From Actinomycetota bacterium (lineage in GTDB: Bacteria > Actinomycetota > Humimicrobiia > Humimicrobiales > Humimicrobiaceae): 8,438 nt of DNA. The DNA is taken from assembly GCA_018400395.1 (NCBI GenBank), contig JAGYMN010000051.1, positions 1 through 8,438 of the forward strand, written 5' to 3'. A program made the position numbers and the translations under genes. Shown here one piece after another: positions 1-5,357 of this stretch (position 1 is the first letter of the stretch; every line of letters starts with the position of its first letter). A model generated the notes under the pieces. It worked only from the letters and a program-made list of their open reading frames with translations, was not told the origin of the DNA and did not search any database.

Positions 1-909
1 CATATATCTTTCCGCTGAAAATTTCCCCTCTGAATACATCTTATGCCAGTTACTATCTACGGGGATTTTTTTATATAATCTCTTCCTATCTGCTTCAAGA
101 AGTTTTCTGGGTCTCTTCATAAAGTCGGCTCCGCAAATAACCTGATTTTCTGAAATAGAATTTAGTTTATCCAGCCATATCTCTCCTTCCCTGCTTCTCA
201 TCAGATGGTGATCTATTATTAAAATCTTAACTTTACTGGAAAGCATTATGGCATTATCCCATGCTTTTTTTATCTGTTTTTCCGGTATTCTATCTGACAG
301 ATATATAGGCGGCCCCCCGGCAAAAACAATATCAGGTTCCCATTTAATTATTTTAAATACTGTTTCAGTATCAAATAACTGGATATCGGAAGCATGAACG
401 AATACACTGCCGTCACCTATTTTTGTCATCATCACTGTAACAGTATTATTTTTAGAGTCACCATGTGGTACCTGCTTTGAAAAAACAATATCTTTTTCTT
501 CTTTCCCTTCCGTTTCGATTAATTCTTTATCTAAAACATTAGAAATTGATTCGGCTCTTTTCTTTTCATTTGGGAGCATATGAATAAAATTCTTTACCCA
601 TATACGGACACCGGGATTTAGCCCGGTCATTTTTTTTAAATCCAGCTGATATGGATTTGCATCTAAAAGAGGGACATGATCTCCGTGAAAATGGCTTATG
701 ACAATATCTGATGCCTCTGACCATCTTTTAATTATTTGTTTTTGGACAGCTTCATCCTCTGCAACCTGACACGGATGGGGCAGAAGTCCATATCTTAAAT
801 ACCCGAGAGCCACACCGGGGTCTATAAGAATTTTCCTGTTCTCTGTCTCTACAAAACAGCACATCCCCCTTACCCCAAGTGATTCGCAACCTATAATCTC
901 TATTCTCAT
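1..909 (-). CDS. UPF0282-family metallo-beta-lactamase-fold hydrolase (3' end cut by window edge)
   Basis: I read 303 codons from ATG at 907-909 with no stop before base 1, so the C-terminus is missing, probably by only a few residues because UPF0282 proteins are about 300 residues long. The protein opens with a beta strand ending in GCESLGVRGM. The metal-binding signature HFHGDH lies at residues 73-78 (H73, H75, D77, H78). Further likely metal or active-site residues are H149-G-D151, H172/D175 and a late HH pair at 234-235. The GGPPIYL segment at 198-204 and IIDHHLMR at 231-238 are, to my knowledge, characteristic of UPF0282. The family is common in archaea and patchy in bacteria, and its substrate is unknown. 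Only a weak purine-rich stretch (AAGAAAG) precedes the ATG. It is a lone minus-strand gene here. I am confident of the fold and fairly confident of the family. Confidence 0.88.
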   Translation of the reverse strand, partial: MRIEIIGCESLGVRGMCCFVETENRKILIDPGVALGYLRYGLLPHPCQVAEDEAVQKQIIKRWSEASDIVISHFHGDHVPLLDANPYQLDLKKMTGLNPGVRIWVKNFIHMLPNEKKRAESISNVLDKELIETEGKEEKDIVFSKQVPHGDSKNNTVTVMMTKIGDGSVFVHASDIQLFDTETVFKIIKWEPDIVFAGGPPIYLSDRIPEKQIKKAWDNAIMLSSKVKILIIDHHLMRSREGEIWLDKLNSISENQVICGADFMKRPRKLLEADRKRLYKKIPVDSNWHKMYSEGKFSAERYM

Positions 910-959
910 CTTTCTTAAAAACCCGGAATGTCATTGTACTATTACATGCAGAGTTTATC

Positions 960-968
960 ATTATAACA
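960..968 (-). promoter_or_regulatory. Extended -10 promoter for the UPF0282 gene
   Basis: On the minus strand this reads TGTTATAAT, a perfect extended -10 (TGn plus TATAAT). No good -35 is found 16-18 bases upstream, which is acceptable for the extended -10 class. The start of transcription would fall near 953, giving a leader of about 44 bases before the ATG at 909. Confidence 0.6.
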
Positions 969-991
969 TAACCTTATTGATATAGTATTAT

Positions 992-1250
992 TCAATGCTC
1001 TGTGATCCTGTATTCCTTATTCCAATTTCCATATACCTGCCCTGATATTTCAGCTATTCCAATCTATCCCTTTATTTACTAACCTGAATTTATCTTCATC
1101 ATTGTTTTCAGCAGCCCAACCATGGCCAATGTTGGAAGTCTGATTATTGATAGTGACAGCTGAAGCAATGCCTGAAGAAACTGGTTCATCCGGCAAAAGT
1201 ACACCATACCGTAAACTATCAGACCACCTGTTTGATATGTACAGCCACAA
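992..1250 (-). pseudogene. Probable decayed gene fragment with a frameshift
   Basis: One open frame runs from a TTG at 1250 to TGA at 1050-1052 (66 codons) and contains ordinary-looking protein sequence such as YGVLLPDEP, GHGWAAENNDEDKFRLVNKG and DWNS. Where it ends, the next frame carries on with equally protein-like sequence, IGIAEISGQVYGNWNKEY followed by RITEH, to a TGA at 992-994; that frame is closed by TAG at 1064-1066. The two frames overlap at 1053-1063. A shift of +1 there, consistent with one inserted base, would join them into a single product of about 85 residues. The TTG has no Shine-Dalgarno site, no ATG lies in frame, and the sequence upstream turns AT-rich, so the 5' end also looks lost. 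I recognise no family. It could instead be a small real gene ending at 1050, or chance. Confidence 0.4.
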
Positions 1251-1283
1251 TAAGGAGTGGATAATTATTATTGAATTATAATT

Positions 1284-1311
1284 TTGTAATATTGTAATAT
1301 TTTAATTATTA
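1284..1311. repeat. AT-rich tandem 8-bp repeat upstream of sufCB
   Basis: Two exact copies of TTGTAATA stand head to tail at 1284-1299, followed by a looser TTTTAATT. The 9-mer TAATTATTA also occurs twice, at 1262-1270 and 1303-1311, 41 bases apart. The block sits 85-110 bases before the sufC start, where an operator could act. It is so AT-rich that chance repeats are likely. Apart from this block and the possible -10 at 1324, I see nothing in 1251-1393. Confidence 0.3.
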
Positions 1312-1323
1312 TGTAAAAGAATA

Positions 1324-1329
1324 TATAAT
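1324..1329 (+). promoter_or_regulatory. Possible -10 element for sufC-sufB
   Basis: A perfect TATAAT lies 65 bases before the sufC ATG. The hexamer 17 bases upstream (TTTAAT at 1301-1306) is a poor -35, so activation by a regulator bound to the upstream repeats is possible. In DNA this AT-rich, a TATAAT can arise by chance. Confidence 0.35.
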
Positions 1330-1393
1330 GGCAATTTATATATTTGGGGATTAAATTATCTTTTTTATATTTTTTTAAAATAAAGAGGAAATA

Positions 1394-2131
1394 ATGAACA
1401 TTCTGGAATTAAAAAACATAAACCTGCAAATAAATGGTAATAAGATACTTGACAATTTAAGTATGGACTTCTGGGAAGGTTACATTCACGCAATCGTTGG
1501 GCCCAATGGTGTAGGTAAGACCACTGTTGGAAATCTAATAATGGGATTGGAGGGTTACAGGGATTTTGAAGGGGATCTTCTTTTTAAAAACAGAACCATT
1601 AAAAAACTAAATTTATATGAAAGGGCAAAAAGGGGAATCACCATGGCCTGGCAGGAACCTGCAAGGTTTGAAGGTTTGACTGTTGAGAATTTTATAAAAG
1701 CCGGGGCTAAAAATAAGAACAGAAAGACAGTTGAAAGGGCATTGGAAAAAGTAGGCATGGATCCGGATGATTATATCACCAGGGCAGTAGACAAAAGTCT
1801 GAGCGGCGGAGAGAGAAAGAAAATAGAACTTGCTTCCATCCTTGCAATAGACCCGAAACTTGTAATTCTCGACGAACCCGATTCCGGAATTGATGTGGCA
1901 TCTCTTAAAAATATTTTCGATACCATCCAATCGCTTAAGGAAAATGGCGCCTCTGTAATTTTGATCACGCACAGCCTGGAAGTACTTAAACAGGCAGAGC
2001 ATGCCTTTCTTCTATGCTCCGGAACTCTGCTTACAAAGGGAAGCGCTGAAAAGATAGGCAGTTACTTTGAGGATAAATGCATACCATGCAATCATAAAAA
2101 CAAACCTGATAAAAATGGAGTTAAGCTATGA
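1394..2131 (+). CDS. sufC: Fe-S cluster assembly ATPase SufC (SmsC of the SUF-like minimal system)
   Basis: This is a soluble ABC-type ATPase of 245 residues, the usual SufC length, that powers the SufB scaffold during Fe-S cluster assembly in the cytoplasm. All ABC elements are present in order: Walker A GPNGVGKTT at 36-44, Q-loop Q87 within MAWQEP, signature LSGGE at 136-140, Walker B VILDEPDSGID at 157-167, and the H-loop ITH with H193. MAWQEP and DEPDSGID fit SufC better than transporter ATPases, and the SufB gene directly follows. The tail ends in CIPCNH at 229-234 and is then basic and polar; the CxxC pair is unusual compared with E. coli SufC and may bind metal (inference). The start is fixed by GAGGA at 1385-1389, four bases before the ATG. 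No SufD, SufS or SufU gene is adjacent, matching the two-gene SMS type described from archaea and anaerobic bacteria. Confidence 0.93.
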   Translation: MNILELKNINLQINGNKILDNLSMDFWEGYIHAIVGPNGVGKTTVGNLIMGLEGYRDFEGDLLFKNRTIKKLNLYERAKRGITMAWQEPARFEGLTVENFIKAGAKNKNRKTVERALEKVGMDPDDYITRAVDKSLSGGERKKIELASILAIDPKLVILDEPDSGIDVASLKNIFDTIQSLKENGASVILITHSLEVLKQAEHAFLLCSGTLLTKGSAEKIGSYFEDKCIPCNHKNKPDKNGVKL

Positions 2132-3048
2132 ATACCGAGGATCTCTTAAAAGAAGCAAACATAGGTTCTGAAATAAATGATAAAGATACTGCAAGACTTA
2201 TCATAAACAAGGATAAGATAATAGACACCAATGAAGTAGAGGGACTCAAGGTAGATGCCAGAGAGATAAAGGACGGTGTTGATATAAAAATAAGGCTTGA
2301 AAAAAACACTGTTATAGAAAAACCTGTCCATCTCTGTTTTGGTGTAACACAACAGGAGGCTGTCCAGAAAATAATCCTGGATATAGAAATAGGTGATAAT
2401 TCCAGTATAAATATCTTTTCGCATTGTATTTTCCCACTTGCTGTCGACGTTAAGCATATAATGGATGGTAAGATAAGGATTGGAAAGAATTCTTTCTATT
2501 CATATACAGAAAAGCATATTCATAGTGAGGAAGGCGGAATCACTGTTATTCCAAAAGCAAGAATAACACTGGAAGAAAATGCCCGGCTTAAAACAATATT
2601 TGAACTTTTAAAGGGGAGAGTAGGAAACATAGATATAGATTATGAAACTACATGCATGGACAGATCTGTCATGGAAATGACTGCAAAGATTTATGGCAAA
2701 AGCGATGATATAATAAAAATAAAAGAGACAGGCAATCTCATAGGAAAATGGTCAAGGGGTGTTCTGACATCAAAAGTTGCAGTCAGGGATAATGCCAGGG
2801 CAGAAATCTTTAACAAGTTATTCGCAGATGCAGAATATGCAAGGGGTCATGTAGACTGTAAGGAAATAATACAGGGAAACGGAAAGGCAAGCGCCATACC
2901 TATTGTTGAGGTAAATAATTCTAAAGCTCATATTACCCATGAAGCTTCTATAGGAAGCGTGGATTCAAAACAGCTTCAGACACTTATGTCCAGGGGACTA
3001 AGTGAAGACAGCGCAGTTGAGCTGATAATCGAAGGATTACTTAGCTAG
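2128..3048 (+). CDS. sufB: Short SufB-type Fe-S cluster scaffold (SmsB-like)
   Basis: The 306-residue protein is the scaffold partner of SufC. The family's beta-helix core and C-terminal helical domain are present: repeated short beta segments fill about 60-260, then HEASIGSVDSKQLQTL and MSRGLSEDSA at 271-296, the typical SufB/SufD end that docks on SufC. Candidate cluster ligands are C244 in RGHVDCKEI, which lines up with E. coli SufB Cys405, and E272 in THEAS, which lines up with Glu434. The protein is much shorter than E. coli SufB (about 495 residues) because the long N-terminal region is absent, as in the minimal SMS scaffold. Its ATG overlaps the sufC stop (ATGA at 2128-2131) and is preceded by GGAG at 2117-2120, so the two are translationally coupled. 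A lone SufB would be expected to work as a homodimer with two SufC subunits (inference). Confidence 0.9.
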   Translation: MNTEDLLKEANIGSEINDKDTARLIINKDKIIDTNEVEGLKVDAREIKDGVDIKIRLEKNTVIEKPVHLCFGVTQQEAVQKIILDIEIGDNSSINIFSHCIFPLAVDVKHIMDGKIRIGKNSFYSYTEKHIHSEEGGITVIPKARITLEENARLKTIFELLKGRVGNIDIDYETTCMDRSVMEMTAKIYGKSDDIIKIKETGNLIGKWSRGVLTSKVAVRDNARAEIFNKLFADAEYARGHVDCKEIIQGNGKASAIPIVEVNNSKAHITHEASIGSVDSKQLQTLMSRGLSEDSAVELIIEGLLS

Positions 3049-3109
3049 CATAGCTTCCCGGTAGGTTCCAGGCGTTAAAATAATAATCTATATTTACAGG
3101 TAATGTTAC

Positions 3110-3127
3110 TTTTATCCAGAGATAAAA
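3110..3127. terminator. Weak hairpin between convergent sufB and the SIMPL gene
   Basis: TTTTATC (3110-3116) and GATAAAA (3121-3127) form a perfect 7-bp stem with a 4-base loop, between two genes that end towards each other. An alternative stem, CAGAG (3117-3121) with CTCTG (3129-3133), would compete. The stems are AT-rich and no long T-run follows, so termination is only plausible. Confidence 0.3.
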
Positions 3128-3137
3128 ACTCTGACAG

Positions 3138-3935
3138 TTATCTGAACGAGTAAGTTATCTTAATAACTGCAGTCACTTCCACCTCATCAGGCGCAACCGG
3201 AATCGAAGAGACTCCTTCAGTTTCTGAAAATTCTCCAGCTCCGACTGCGGCTTCTGTCTCCCTAAATATAACTGGACCAGGAGAATATGTTTCTGTCTCT
3301 GAAACATGATATATATCAATAATCTCAACACCAAGTGAATTAGCTATAGTATAAGCCTTATCTTTTCCATCCATAGCAGCTTTTTCCAGTGCAGCCTTTT
3401 TTGATTCTTTTTCAAGATCATCACTCAGTCCAAACCTGAGGGAAGAAACATCATTGGCACCGGCTTCTATCGAGCTTGATATTATCCTGCCTATCTCATC
3501 AATTTCAACTGTGCTTGCCTGAAGCACTGTTGTGGCCCTGTATGCATATACTTCCGGAGGTTCATCTTCACCCCGGTAAGTATAGAGGGGGATAAGATTA
3601 AAACTTGCCGTTCTGATCTCCATTTTCTCTATTTCCAGAGCCTCTATAGTTTCTATAACTTTTTCTGTTACTATATTATTCTGCTCTACAGCCTTCTGGC
3701 TCGTATCCTCTTCATTAAATATAGAAATATCTACCGTTGCTTTATCCGGCACTACCCTGTGACTGCCGCTTCCTGTTACAGTTATGGTGCTGGCTGTCTC
3801 GTCCTGTCTTTTATCACCATCACTATAATAAGGTGAAGCCTGGTCTGCCAGACAACCTGAAATCAGTAAGGCGGCCATAAATAAAATAACGGACGAAATC
3901 GATATCGTAATAAATATAGCCCTTCTTCTGACCAT
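3138..3935 (-). CDS. SIMPL-domain (DUF541) lipoprotein
   Basis: The 265-residue protein begins with a lipoprotein signal: basic MVRRR, a hydrophobic stretch at about 7-26, and the lipobox LISGC with C28 as the lipidated residue. A short acidic linker follows (about 31-48). The rest, about 49-265, is a SIMPL/DUF541 domain: TITVTGSGSHRVVPDKATVDISI near the start, YRATTVLQASTVEIDEIGRIISSSIEAGA in the middle, LEKAAMDGKDKAYTIANSLGV, and a final beta strand VEVTAVIKITYSF. Known members are periplasmic or cell-surface proteins, with E. coli YggE linked to oxidative stress; a molecular role is not established. It would be anchored in the membrane facing outwards. AAAGGAG at 3941-3947, five bases before the ATG, fixes the start. 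It is transcribed alone and convergently with sufCB. The family call is firm, the function unknown. Confidence 0.88.
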   Translation of the reverse strand: MVRRRAIFITISISSVILFMAALLISGCLADQASPYYSDGDKRQDETASTITVTGSGSHRVVPDKATVDISIFNEEDTSQKAVEQNNIVTEKVIETIEALEIEKMEIRTASFNLIPLYTYRGEDEPPEVYAYRATTVLQASTVEIDEIGRIISSSIEAGANDVSSLRFGLSDDLEKESKKAALEKAAMDGKDKAYTIANSLGVEIIDIYHVSETETYSPGPVIFRETEAAVGAGEFSETEGVSSIPVAPDEVEVTAVIKITYSFR

Positions 3936-3967
3936 ATGTACTCCTTTTTCAGTAATAGAGTGTATAT

Positions 3968-3996
3968 ATTATAAACAATTTTAGATATTTTATAAA
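3968..3996 (-). promoter_or_regulatory. Promoter for the SIMPL lipoprotein gene
   Basis: On the minus strand TATAAT (3973-3968) is preceded at 17 bases by TTTATA (3996-3991), matching the -35 consensus at 4 of 6. The two elements also contain an inverted repeat, TTATAAA (3969-3975) against TTTATAA (3989-3995), which may be an operator or simply AT richness. Confidence 0.45.
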
Positions 3997-4022
3997 TCTT
4001 AAGGATCAGAAGCTCCCAGGTG

Positions 4023-4049
4023 CCAGCATATAAAACAGAGACATGCTGG
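4023..4049. other. Second hairpin beyond the ftn terminator
   Basis: CCAGCAT (4023-4029) and ATGCTGG (4043-4049) form a perfect 7-bp stem with a 13-base loop. No T-run follows on the minus strand, so it is not a standard intrinsic terminator for ftn. It lies just past the stronger terminator at 4052-4092 and before the SIMPL promoter. Confidence 0.35.
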
Positions 4050-4051
4050 AT

Positions 4052-4092
4052 AAAAAAATGCGGACATCTCCAGTAAGAAATGGCCGCATTTT
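4052..4092 (-). terminator. Rho-independent terminator of the perR-ftn operon
   Basis: Reading the minus strand just past the ferritin stop, AAAATGCGG pairs with CCGCATTTT (4092-4084 with 4063-4055). After one mismatch the stem continues with CAT/ATG, closing a loop of about 12 bases. A run of seven T (4058-4052) follows. This is a textbook intrinsic terminator. The other strand also has a T-rich end, so it may work in both directions. Confidence 0.85.
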
Positions 4093-4100
4093 ATCTTTTT

Positions 4101-4607
4101 TTACTCTTCAGTCTGTGCAGGCGTTCTCTTTCCCAGCTCACGGTCAAACATGAACAAGCCGTTTCTGGAATCGTCAAGAAGCTTAAGATTCTCCACAATC
4201 TCATCTGCTGAAGATTCCTCTTCTACCTGTTCCTCTACATACCACTGCAAAAAATTACTTGTTGCATGGTCATTTTCTTCAATGGCCATATCCACCAGAT
4301 CATTTATCAATCCTGTTACTTTCTGTTCATGGCTGTAAACATTTTCAAAAACATCCAGCGGGTTTTTCCAATCAGACCGGGGGGACTTGATTTCCTTTAG
4401 AATAATCCTGCCTCCACGTTCACTTAAATAATCAAAAAACTTCATAGCATGAATTTGCTCTTCCTGTTCCTGCATGCGCATCCAGTTTGCAAATCCGTTT
4501 AGATTCACTGACTTAAAATAAGCAGACATCGAAAGGTAAAGGTATGCTGAATACAATTCAGCGTTTATCTGCTCGTTTATAGCTGTTTCTAATTTCTTGC
4601 TTATCAT
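4101..4607 (-). CDS. ftn: Non-haem ferritin (FtnA type)
   Basis: The 168-residue protein is a bacterial ferritin of typical length. It would form a 24-subunit cytoplasmic shell that oxidises Fe2+ and stores it as a ferric mineral. The ferroxidase residues fall at exactly the E. coli FtnA positions: E17, E50, H53, E94, Q127 and E130, with Y24 also in place. The four-helix bundle and the fifth short helix (about 145-158) are recognisable. There is no haem-ligand methionine pattern pointing to bacterioferritin and no rubredoxin domain pointing to rubrerythrin. The start is supported by AAGGAG at 4617-4622, nine bases upstream and inside the 3' end of perR. Only one base separates it from the perR stop, so the two are co-transcribed and ftn is very probably under PerR control through the palindrome at 5091-5118. 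A strong terminator follows its stop. Confidence 0.96.
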   Translation of the reverse strand: MISKKLETAINEQINAELYSAYLYLSMSAYFKSVNLNGFANWMRMQEQEEQIHAMKFFDYLSERGGRIILKEIKSPRSDWKNPLDVFENVYSHEQKVTGLINDLVDMAIEENDHATSNFLQWYVEEQVEEESSADEIVENLKLLDDSRNGLFMFDRELGKRTPAQTEE

Positions 4608-4608
4608 T

Positions 4609-5082
4609 TTAATCTTCTCCTTTCCCTAGTTTTTGCAGCTTCAAGCTACCATAATTTTTGCTTTTCTCTGGTATTTTTTCTTCCATTTTATCCTCCTGTC
4701 TCCTTTTACAATCGGGACACAACCCGTAGAAAAAAAGATCATACCCCGTAATCTTATAATCAAAATTTATATTTATATTTCTCTTGATATTTTCTACAAG
4801 ATCTTCTGGAAGGTCGTCAATCCTGCCGCATTCTGTACATTTTATATGAAAATGTTCATAAGGGTTGCCATCATATCTTTCCTTTTTACTGCCGTTATTT
4901 ATCCTCTGGATTTTACCCTGTTTTATTAATATCGCCAGATTGCGGTATACCGTCCCCATGCTTATATCGGGTATATTTTTTCTAACAAGCTGGTAAACCT
5001 CACTGGCTGTCGGGTGTTTTTTAGTTTTCCTTAGCTCCTCGAGTATCAATCTTCTCTGAGGAGTCATCCTGTAATTGTTCAT
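4609..5082 (-). CDS. perR: Fur-family regulator, PerR type (peroxide/iron sensor)
   Basis: This 157-residue Fur-family repressor has an N-terminal winged helix (about 5-62; recognition region around ISMGTVYRNLAIL at 40-52) and a C-terminal dimerisation and metal domain. The structural zinc site is C82-x-x-C85 and C122-x-x-C125. The regulatory site matches B. subtilis PerR residue by residue: H23 (H37), D71 (D85), H77 (H91), H79 (H93) and D90 (D104). Aspartate at the last position is associated with peroxide sensing, which favours PerR over Fur or Zur. After C125 there is a charged tail of about 30 residues, making it longer than typical PerR. The ATG at 5080-5082 gives the expected start (MNNYRMTPQRR) but has no Shine-Dalgarno site; ATG at codon 6 is no better. 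It is first in an operon with ftn and probably autoregulated. Confidence 0.9.
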   Translation of the reverse strand: MNNYRMTPQRRLILEELRKTKKHPTASEVYQLVRKNIPDISMGTVYRNLAILIKQGKIQRINNGSKKERYDGNPYEHFHIKCTECGRIDDLPEDLVENIKRNININFDYKITGYDLFFYGLCPDCKRRQEDKMEEKIPEKSKNYGSLKLQKLGKGED

Positions 5083-5090
5083 AACATCTA

Positions 5091-5118
5091 ATTAATAATA
5101 GTAACTATTATTAATAGT
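5091..5118. promoter_or_regulatory. Palindromic Fur/PerR-type operator over the perR-ftn promoter
   Basis: A perfect 11-3-11 inverted repeat spans 5091-5115 (ATTAATAATAG, TAA, CTATTATTAAT). Overlapping it, 5104-5118 is a perfect 7-1-7 repeat (ACTATTA, T, TAATAGT), the architecture of Fur-family boxes, with an imperfect mirror copy at 5088-5102. Both overlap the -10 element and start point of the perR promoter, an ideal place for repression. The bases differ from the B. subtilis PerR box, so binding by this PerR is inferred. Confidence 0.7.
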
Positions 5119-5142
5119 AAATTAATTTTTAACTAAAGTCAA
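5114..5142 (-). promoter_or_regulatory. Promoter of the perR-ftn operon
   Basis: On the minus strand TTGACT (5142-5137, 5 of 6 to the -35 consensus) is followed after exactly 17 bases by TACTAT (5119-5114, 4 of 6 to the -10). The start point would be near 5107, giving a leader of only about 25 bases before the ATG. The palindromic operator covers the -10 and start point. Confidence 0.65.
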
Positions 5143-5306
5143 ATATTTTATTATTAAAAATATCTTAAGATTTAGAAACCATCAAATTCAGGATTATTTT
5201 GATCTTTGCCCTTAAAAAACAGTACATCTGGTTATCTCTGTTTCATATCCGGCTTTTTTTATCACAGTAAATTATAACTAAAAAAATTTTTTTATTATAA
5301 ATATAA

Positions 5307-5315
5307 TGCTAGAAT
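5307..5315 (+). promoter_or_regulatory. Candidate extended -10 promoter for pfp
   Basis: TGCTAGAAT is an extended -10 (TGn plus TAGAAT, 5 of 6), with a T-rich stretch where the -35 would be. The start would fall near 5322, about 36 bases before the ATG. An alternative TATAAT lies at 5302-5307. The rest of the 275-base gap between perR and pfp is AT-rich, with no other strong element seen beyond the perR promoter and operator; a weak 6-bp stem (ATCAAA 5181-5186 with TTTGAT 5198-5203) is not convincing. Confidence 0.45.
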
Positions 5316-5357
5316 CTATTAAAAAATAATCGATTTTTTTAGAAAGGTTGATCAGAA

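Noticed and set aside
752..961. 69-codon minus-strand open frame beginning inside the UPF0282 leader
   Set aside because: It overlaps the UPF0282 coding sequence in another frame, and the UPF0282 frame has full family motifs.
1281..1311. Short tandem repeats considered as a CRISPR array
   Set aside because: Units are only 8-9 bases with no spacers and no cas genes nearby.
1613..2002. 129-codon open frame antisense to sufC
   Set aside because: It is a shadow of the conserved sufC frame, with no ribosome site and no recognisable domain.
1394..2131. SufC read as a generic ABC-transporter ATPase
   Set aside because: No membrane subunit is adjacent, the DEPDSGID and MAWQEP motifs fit SufC, and a SufB gene overlaps its stop.
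4101..4607. Rubrerythrin or bacterioferritin as an alternative for the ferritin gene
   Set aside because: No C-terminal rubredoxin cysteines, and all six FtnA ferroxidase residues align by number.
4633..4929. 98-codon plus-strand open frame antisense to perR
   Set aside because: It mirrors the well-supported PerR frame; aromatic-rich low-quality sequence with no start signal.
4609..5082. Fur or Zur as an alternative for perR
   Set aside because: Asp at the D104-equivalent and the complete H/D/H/H/D set favour PerR; pairing with ferritin fits iron/peroxide rather than zinc. Not excluded without experiment.
5160..5280. Possible riboswitch or attenuator upstream of pfp
   Set aside because: Only a weak 6-bp stem and scattered T-runs are present, most of it upstream of the likely promoter; no known aptamer core recognised.
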